Source: Certhia americana
Taxonomy: Eukaryota; Chordata; Aves; Passeriformes; Certhiidae
Direction: 5' to 3'
DNA length: 64,000 nt
Assembly: GCA_018697195.1 (NCBI GenBank)
Contig: CM031878.1
Span: 3,026,492-3,090,491, forward strand
Positions 56,321 to 64,000 of this stretch are shown in pieces (within the stretch, counting starts at the first letter, position 1; the number at the start of each line of letters is the position of its first letter). Position numbers and translations under genes: made by a program. Under the pieces are notes generated by a model. It was given only the letters and a program-made list of their open reading frames with translations, was not told the origin of the DNA and searched no databases.

Positions 56321-59300
56321 AGGCACATACACGTTTTCATATTTATTTGCCATATCTTTTCTAGACTACACACCCTGAAGATGTGGTTTATTTGCATGCA
56401 TTCAGTTTTATGTCACAAGAACCCATACTGTGGGAATTCTTCCACTCCTACAGGTCTCTCTCCACTGATAGGGGAGTACTTTTCAGAAGTCCTTGTTAAG
56501 AAGAAGGCAAACTGGACTCTTGTTTTTTCTCATTCTTCAGGTTGCTAATTATTTTCTTATCAGCAATTTCAGCACACCAGGCTTTACACCAGTCTGGCAC
56601 ACAGGAGAAAAGGCACCAAAAAGCCCCAAACTCACAGATTCAAATTCTCATAAAGATAATTAGCCCAATTATCACCAAGAACAGATATTATTTTGATTTT
56701 TATTCCAATAGCTAACTAAATCTCTATTCACATGATACTACACTGCAGCAAATTGTGCCCAATGGTTCTCTGTCCCAAACACTTCACAATATGGAGCAGA
56801 TGAAGAAGGAGAAAGAAGCCCAAAAAAACCACAAGGATCCTTTATCTTGTCTTCATCTACTTACCATGCTAACAAACCCAGAAATCTAAATTTATCACCC
56901 TGTGGTAAACTACATATTATGCTACTAGTTAATTTATATTCTTGAAAGTTCTACTACATCCCAAAGCCTAGGAAGCCTTTTCCGTGGACAAAGTTTAAAA
57001 ATAGTGTTAGAGGGTTTGGATCTCTTAAAATGTGCAAAGAAATACTCTGCATTCTGGATTCCAACACATACAAACGGGTTTATAGGACAAAATGAAGAAA
57101 TGATCTGTGCATCAGCTTCTGCTTATAAATGAAACTCACTGTCTAGACCCCAGGAGCAATGCCAGTCTTAATTAGAGCTGAGGCTTCACCCGCTCTTTCA
57201 TGTGGCACAAGAGCTCTGTTGCCTTGGAGCACCTGCCTTCTCACACCTGCAGCTTTGAGAGCTTCTTCTCCTTCCCAGCCCAGAGATGTGGGCAGCCCAG
57301 CTTTCCCTCAGTGAGAAGGATAGCACATGTGCCACATCAAACTATGCTGCAGGGTGACCATGGGCTGTGGCTGGTCATTTGTGGCAGACCAAGTGCTCCC
57401 AGGGGAATTCTTTCAGGCCCAAGATGCATATAGTATTATACAATTATGGGAAACAGATGGGTTAGAAATAACCATCAAGTTTATATCTCAACGGGATTTT
57501 AAGCAGACATGTGTGGACTGCTTCCACATTTCTCCATGATTGCTAATGTGAGTTGGTTTTTCTGCTCAAAAAATAAAATCCAGATGCTCTAAAGAGTGGG
57601 ATTTTATTACAAAAGCTCAGTGCAACTTTTTAAACAATGAATCACAAAAATGGGGATATATAACCAGAGCATTAATAATTGCTTCCGTAGTATTTGCATA
57701 TTTTCCCCAAAGCGATTTGCTATATTTATTTCGTATAAATTCAAATTTTAAAATGCTCATGAATATTTATTTCCTTTTTTTTATCTATTGTCACAATTTA
57801 TTTGAGTTATTTTTTTTCTACCAACAGATAAGTTGGCATTTCATTTTAGATTTTAACACCATGTAAAAACAAGCTAAAATTCCTAAGCAATATAGTATTA
57901 TATCATAAAAGGAAGAGAAAAATAATGAAATTAAATAAAAAAAAAATCAATAAAATCTGGGAGGTGGTGGCATAAAAAGGTCAATCAGTTTGAATTTGGT
58001 TTAGTTTTAAGTTTGTCTATATGCCTGACACAGATAATGGAAATTTGAGAAGCTAAAAGAGTTAGCCCATGTATGGGACACTCAGCTGGTGTGATATTGA
58101 GAATTATAGTCAGGATCTACTTGCTAAGAACTTTCAGAAGGCTTGGGAAGAAAAGTGAGCTGAATGAAAATCCTAAATTCATCTGAGGGGAAAAATTGCA
58201 TGCAGCAGTACTAAATAGTTCCTGCAGCTAAGTGTGACATATTTGTGCAGACATTTAATAACAACATTATAGCTATGTTCAAAGGACTTGGGAACAAGAA
58301 TGGACAATTAGAGATTCTTTACCTCTTCCTCTTTTGGAAGCTAAGAAGATGGTTCCCATGCTTGCACAGCTCTAACACCCTCTCACCACATTCTGCAAGT
58401 CATAAACCTGAGAAGGTTTTCCCTGTTCTTAAAGTCATTCCTTATTGGTGGGAAGTCACATATAGATATGAAGCAAAGATGAAAAAGATCTTGGTTCTCT
58501 TGAGTCCTCAGTCAAATTCGCAGAAGGAGGTAACAATTTATGACAGTTGCTGTTAATCTTAAACCTGCAGATGAGTTAGCAACCAACAATTCCAGGCAAC
58601 TGAAAAAAACTTCTAAAGTGTGCCACAATAACATTGTCAAAAGGAAATGGCGTTGCATCCATCGTCTTTGTTCAGCCTTTGGAATAAAAGGGTTTTCTGG
58701 TATCTGGAGTTTCTGCATTTTTTTTAAACTGATGTCAGCCATGGCACACTCACATGCAATAAACACACAGGAACAAAGATCGGGTATAGAGAGAAGAGAC
58801 AGAATGATGGCAAAGTGAGACTCTACACAATTTTAGAGCTTTCTAAAGATTAGTATGAGATGAAACCATAATTCTTCAGATGGAAATTGTCCCTTTGATG
58901 ACAATAATTTGGAGAGACTAGATATTTAAATACAGAAAAGGGAGGAAAATATATGAAGCTGCTGGAAACTGTTCTCTCTCCCTTTCTCATCCTCCTATAT
59001 GTGTTTGTTTTTCTCCACCCTTTCCCTCCTCTTCCCTTGGGAAATAAAATCATTTTTTCTATCAGCCATGTGAACTGTAACACTGAGCTAAGAGGAATAA
59101 AGATATAGGAAGATGGGTTGAGCCAAAGGAAACAAGGGATAAGCTTTGGGGCGGAACACTGATTGACTTCTAGAGCTCCTTATTTCTCACCTTCATCTGT
59201 AATTAGCTAAGGAGCATAGCTCAAACATAAAAATATACAACACAGAGGTCTATGCTTAGTCAAGTGAATCCTCTTATGGCAAACTACAGGGCTGAAATGT

Positions 59301-59646
59301 CAGCAAAACACAACATCTGAAAAGGAAAAAAACACAGCTTACTGACATTTACGGTCTTGCTTTTTAAAAATCACAGCCATCCTCTTCAATTACAAGGAAT
59401 CTCATTTTTATTTGCTGGCTATAACAACTGCACAAAAATTGACAACTTGCATAAATCTAGCCTAAGATGTTTGACTGGACAGCTCCACTGATAATTGAGG
59501 AGGTTCAGAATGGTTTGTGAATTGAAAAATGGAACAAAATATCTGCATAAGTGGTAGGAGTCTGAATGCATCTTGAAGGATCCTGAGTGATCAGACATCT
59601 TCACTTTTCATCCTCACATTTCCTATTCAGATGCTACTAAGGTAAA

Positions 59647-59684
59647 TAAAAAAAAAAAAAAAATTAAGAAAAAAAAAAAAAAAA
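59647..59684. repeat. Double poly(A) tract
   Basis: Two A runs of about 15 and 17 bases separated by TTAAG. Confidence 0.9.
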
Positions 59685-59726
59685 GAATAATCTGCTCAAC
59701 TCTAGCTTCAGAACTTAAAACACATA

Positions 59727-59790
59727 GGGGTTCGGTTTGGTTTGGTTTAGTTTGGGTTTTTTTGTTTGGTGGTTTGGTTTATTTTTGTGT
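59727..59790. repeat. GT-rich low-complexity tract
   Basis: GGTTTGGTTTGGTTTAGTTT, then T/G runs. Confidence 0.9.
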
Positions 59791-61207
59791 TTGCTCCAGA
59801 GAATATTCAGAGCTCTCAATTAGGTCAAAGAAGCAGGGAGAAGAGCTGAACAATGGCTTGAGCACTAACCCTTGCCAAGCACATCAGTTAACATTACCTT
59901 GAACAATTTTGACCTGTTTCAATTACCACTCTTCTGGAGAATCCCAAACACAGTTAGGGACCAGAGTGAGATAGGTTCTGTTTCCAGTGAGCAATGTGGA
60001 TAATTGTACTGTATTTTCCACGTTTTCCCCAAAAGCAACCCAGTTTCTTTTGTACCTCCTGAGACTTTACATAAGTTACTTATTAAATTCAATTTTTTTT
60101 TTTTCTTTAAAAAAAAAAGTTCAGGAAGAAAAATGTGTTTAACTGAAAGTGCAGCTTGGTAAATCCCCAAATATTTCTGAGCTCAAAGCTCTGGATATTG
60201 CATTCAAAAGGCAACAAACAGGTAGTTTTTGAATCTTATTCCTCTTAATTAAAAAATTACATTCACTTTATTTTTTAATCTTTTCTGTTCTTAAACACTC
60301 TTTGTTTAATTTACAAGTTTCCAATAGTTATAGTCATTGTTCTGTTTTCCGAGCAGTGACATCTGTATCTGTCTGGTCAGCTGTCAGAAAAAACTTCAAA
60401 TTTTTCATCTCTGCAGCTTCAACTGGTCATTCTTACTAAAAATTTTAATTTTATGGACTAAACTAATCACTTCCTCTGTGTCATTTTGTTGAACAAACAG
60501 TATTATCCTTTTCATAAATCAAGTATTTTGATGACACTGTTTGGAGGAAGTTTCCTTTTGAAATTATTAACAATAATAAGAAATGCATTGTTCCTTTGTC
60601 CAACTCCAACTGCTGGGCAGTGGTTGCCATGCAATGTAGTACTTAGGCACTAAAATAAATAAGCAAAACCCTATACTTCCTTATTGATCGCCTGATCACA
60701 TGGGAGGCACAGAAGGAAGGCCAGAGTTTCAGCATATTCAAAGAGTAAACTGTTGTGCTTATAGACCAATCAGGCTAACATGGTAAATATTTGAGAGCAA
60801 TAAAAACACCTTTTATTCAGGTGCCAGAAATAATAATAATGGGGTGAATAAGATAAATTACATGATGATAGTTGGTGCATGCTTGGAAATACAGGCAGTT
60901 ATCTGGTGTATAAAAGCAATTATATTCACAACGCACAGCACAACACTTAAATGAGATGAAGCTATGCTGTTACCCTGTCCCCGCCTTTAGCAGGTGGGGG
61001 CCCTTAATGACTCCCAACATACAGAATCATAATATGTATTAGTGAAATCCAGTCACCTTTTGGAAAGGAAACACCATTTTTCACCAAGACAAGTATATAA
61101 TGTGCACAGAAAATTATGCAGATGCTATGTGTCATCATAAAAGGAATCTTAAAACCAGCATTTTTTTTCCATAAGACCAGGGTTTTTTTCTGTAGTAATC
61201 AGTTACA

Positions 61208-61465
61208 GAAACACAGAGTCATAGAATAAGAGAATGGTTTCAAGAATTTCTTGAAGAAACCTTCAAGATCATCTTTTTCTACCCCTGCCATGGGCAGGGA
61301 CACCTTCCACTATGCATGATTGCTCCAAGCCCTGTCCAGCCTGGCCTAGGACACTCCCAGGGATCCAGGGGCAGCCACAGCTGCTCTGGGCAAGCTCTGC
61401 CAGGACCTCAACACCCTAAGAACGAAGAATTTCCTCCTAATGACAAATCTAAATCTTTTAGTCTG
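61208..61465 (-). mobile_element. CR1 LINE, 3' end fragment
   Basis: GAGTCATAGAATAAGAGAAT, CCCTGCCATGGGCAGGGACA, CTGTCCAGCCTGGCCTAGGA, AGCTGCTCTGGGCAAGCTCT and AATTTCCTCCTAATGACAAA. Confidence 0.95.
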
Positions 61466-61737
61466 CATCCCATCCGTGTTTCTGTCTTGCACACACTCAG
61501 TACTTTGGTGTTCTTCAGAGTCTCTCACTTCGCTACTGCTGCAGATGGCAATATAAACTTGGATTTAGAATTTAAGCCATATCTTAGCTGTTGAAATTTT
61601 GTTTAGTGGGACAAACTTTTTTATCTTGAATGCTTGAAATATTTCCTGAATTTTGAACCCTGCTGGAGCCCACAGCTCTAGCAAATCAATCAAACTGGGG
61701 CTCTGCAAGACCAAGTACCAGGCCTATACTTTGGCCA

Positions 61738-61782
61738 CATCTCAGAGGTTTTTTCAACCTAAATGATTCTGTGATTCTATGA
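61738..61782 (+). mobile_element. CR1 LINE tail fragment
   Basis: TTTTTTCAACCTAAATGATT followed by CTGTGATTCTATGAA is the terminal CR1 motif with two tail units. Confidence 0.8.
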
Positions 61783-62766
61783 ATACTCTAGACTCCTCAC
61801 GGGACCTTTACAGATAAAGCATTTAAGAGTTATAAAGAACAAGGGAATGTCAAGGCCCTCTTCAGTCAGGTCTATTATGTTGTTTCATGCTCATCTTTAA
61901 TTTCTATTCAGACTCCCAGTTTATTATTAATAATGTCAATAATAATGTGACTTGTAACACGTCATGACACCTCTGTGTTTTAGTGAAGGTTGGTCTCAAA
62001 AAATTGTGCTCAAGCAATTTAGGGTTTTTACTCATACACCACAGATATGTGTCTGATTTTTCAGGGTTCCTGTCCAGATAGAATATTCTGAATTTAGATA
62101 GAATTCTATTGCTGTCAATAGAATCCTGACAGCATCTAAATTTCTAGGAAGGCCTTACTATGCAATCCCTCTCCTGACAACAGAAAAAACAGAGGAGCTG
62201 GACAACACAAGCTCAGATGAAGATACCAGTATCACAAGACTCAGGAGAGACTAAGGAACAATGGTCTTCCTTCAATATACAGTGAATATCTTGTGAGCAC
62301 AAGGACATTTTGAGGATGCAAACATGGAGAAAACTGCTTCACACAAAGGTCAGACAACAAGATGAAACATTTCTGTGTCTGTAGCCCTATATGTCTATTC
62401 TTTACACCATCCCTCCCTGAAATTCCTTAGTCTACAGAACACAGCAGAAAATCAAGAATAACTCATATAACTTTGAGTAGTGTTGTAGACCATGGAAATG
62501 CCATTCTTATCCATGTCTTTCAGTGTTAGGGATGAGGTCATTTCATATATCTATGTACTTTTTTTCCCAAATCCAATAACTTAGTGTGAAGGGCTTCAAA
62601 GCACAAGAAAAATGTGTCTGGGCCCCAGAACTAATCATGTCAACTGGAAAATAACTGTATCTGCATCATTACCACTTAATGTGTTGGGTAATTCTGAGTG
62701 CACCTGAAAGATAATAAAGAGGTGTCAGTATTATTCATATATTTTAATTGCTTCCATTAGCATTTC

Positions 62767-62791
62767 TTTTTTTTTTTTTTTTTTTTTTTTT
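62767..62791. repeat. Poly(T) tract
   Basis: A run of 25 T. Confidence 0.97.
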
Positions 62792-63184
62792 GTTCCTGAG
62801 GGCAAAATAGTATCACTTCATTGATTATACCGTGGATACAGGAGAAATAATAGTACAGAATCAAATATTCTTTTAACCACCCATTGCCATACTATACCTA
62901 TAAGCAAAAGTATAATTTGGCAATAAAACCTATTTACTGTTAAAATTAAAATTGCTTTTAACAATTTTATGGCATGAAAACAATTAAAATAATTCTATCA
63001 GGTAGCAGCTGTTCTTTCACACTTGTGGAAAGAGAATGATGAGAAAAAGACTATAGGAATAATTAAAATCAGGTAAATTCTTGTTCCAAGAAATGGCAAG
63101 AAATGTGTTGGCTCTCTGTAAGGGGTGGTCATAGCAATAATGGAGGTAGGGTTAAAATAATGAGATGGTTAAAATAAAGACCAT

Positions 63185-63243
63185 CAAATAATTGATGATC
63201 TTTATGTGTCCCTTCCAACTCAAGACAGTTTATGCGTCTAGTA
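63185..63243 (+). mobile_element. Possible CR1 LINE tail remnant
   Basis: TTGATGATCTTTATGTGTCC then CTTCCAACTCAAGACAGTTT resembles the terminal CR1 segment, but the tail units are decayed. Confidence 0.45.
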
Positions 63244-63755
63244 AATAATTAACTCAATTTTGCAACACATGCGTTTTTATCCTAGCCAAATAAATCTTGT
63301 AGAATCACCATGGTGTGTTCTGGTATTAAGTTATTAAGTAAAATAACCTCAAGGTTCTCAGTTTTGATGGTAACCTGCCACCAGTGTCTTACTTGTTGAA
63401 TCCAATTCATTATTTTATTGTGTCTGATGGCATTACTATTCTCACCACACAAAGCTGACTCCTAAGAATTCCAGCACAGGGCACAGGGTAAAACCAAAAC
63501 CCTATTTTCTGATCCTTTATGTCTGCCAGCAAATAAAATAAAACCTCTCCAGGAAAAGGATAAACAACAACTATGTACATCAGCTGTGTTTCTACAACAA
63601 AAACACAAGACACAATGTGTTCAAGCAACCTTTTCCTACTGATGGACACCCATGAACATTAAATCTGATGAAGATAATAAAATATGAGAAGAATGAGGAA
63701 GGTACTGGAAAAGTTAAATACTATGACTCTATAACGCTTAGGGAAATGACAAATT
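63244..63755. other. Unique sequence
   Basis: The minus-strand frame at 63410-63649 is unrecognised. Confidence 0.5.
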
Positions 63756-63892
63756 ATAGAATCCTAGAAGCCTAGAATGGTTTGGGTTGGAAGGAATCTT
63801 AACACCATCTAGTTTCAGTGCTTTGCCATGGACAGGGACACTTTCCCCTAGAAAAGGTTGCTCAGTGCCCTATCCAACCTGGCCTTGAATTA
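63756..63892 (-). mobile_element. CR1 LINE, 3' end fragment
   Basis: ATAGAATCCTAGAAGCCTAG, AATGGTTTGGGTTGGAAGGA, the GCCATGGACAGGGACACTTT block and CTATCCAACCTGGCCTTGAA, then an abrupt end. Confidence 0.95.
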
Positions 63893-64000
63893 TTTCACCT
63901 TTGTTTACTTATTTTACCTGCTACTTGAAAACATGAAAATTAATAAATATGGATCAATTGTTTTTTAGAACAAAAGTGACCGTGCAATTCCAGATCTTTT

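Larger units (their letters stand above)
56321..61207. other. Long mostly unique stretch
   Basis: Contains A runs (59647-59684), a GT-rich tract (59727-59790), and T and A tracts near 60092-60118. Frames at 57200-57539, 58245-58556 and 58512-58818 are unrecognised. No transposon body is recognised over nearly 5 kb. Confidence 0.45.
61466..63184. other. Unique AT-rich sequence
   Basis: Holds a short CR1 tail (61738) and a T run (62767-62791). No gene. Confidence 0.5.

Noticed and set aside
1..64000. CRISPR arrays, operons, bacterial genes, rRNA
   Set aside because: No regularly spaced repeats, no bacterial-style gene packing and no rRNA-like sequence anywhere in the window.

Overview
This window looks like nuclear DNA from a bird, most likely a songbird. 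The main evidence is about 27 pieces of CR1 retrotransposon. They carry the avian CR1 3' end (a block resembling GGTTTGGGTTGGAAGGGACC and tails built from ATTCTATG) and lie in both orientations. There are also three endogenous-retrovirus LTRs of kinds I associate with bird genomes, long A or T runs, and intron- or intergenic-like unique sequence. Nothing suggests a bacterial, plasmid or viral genome, and I see no operon, CRISPR array or intact multi-domain gene.

Layout. 1-15,000: a GT-rich low-complexity block, several CR1 copies, a CpG-rich patch with a CTCF-like motif (3145-3159), a three-copy 116-bp tandem repeat (6661-7011), a probable LTR on the minus strand (7546-7971), the longest CR1 (11808-13092, including the end of its reverse-transcriptase frame), and a 400-bp assembly gap (13879-14278). 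15,000-17,000: CR1, then the best protein-coding candidate, a terminal exon at 15894-16011 with a good splice acceptor and plausible 3' UTR. I do not recognise the gene. 17,000-33,000: mostly unique AT-rich sequence with CR1 fragments, simple repeats and an old LTR end (24215-24465). 33,963-34,412: a clean solo LTR with terminal inverted repeats, TATA box, poly(A) signal and a 4-bp target duplication. 34,000-64,000: sparse CR1 pieces, AC/GT-rich tracts, and a perfect 30-bp inverted repeat whose arms (52456-52485 and 53101-53130) enclose 615 bp in the manner of a TA-flanked transposon.

The best reading is a gene-poor region, either a long intron or a desert downstream of a plus-strand gene ending near 16.4 kb. 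Almost every longer open frame is antisense to CR1, lies in low-complexity sequence, or runs through the gap. I found no convincing new biological system. The items most worth checking are the 30-bp inverted repeat, the terminal exon, the solo LTR, the CTCF-like site and the 116-bp tandem repeat.
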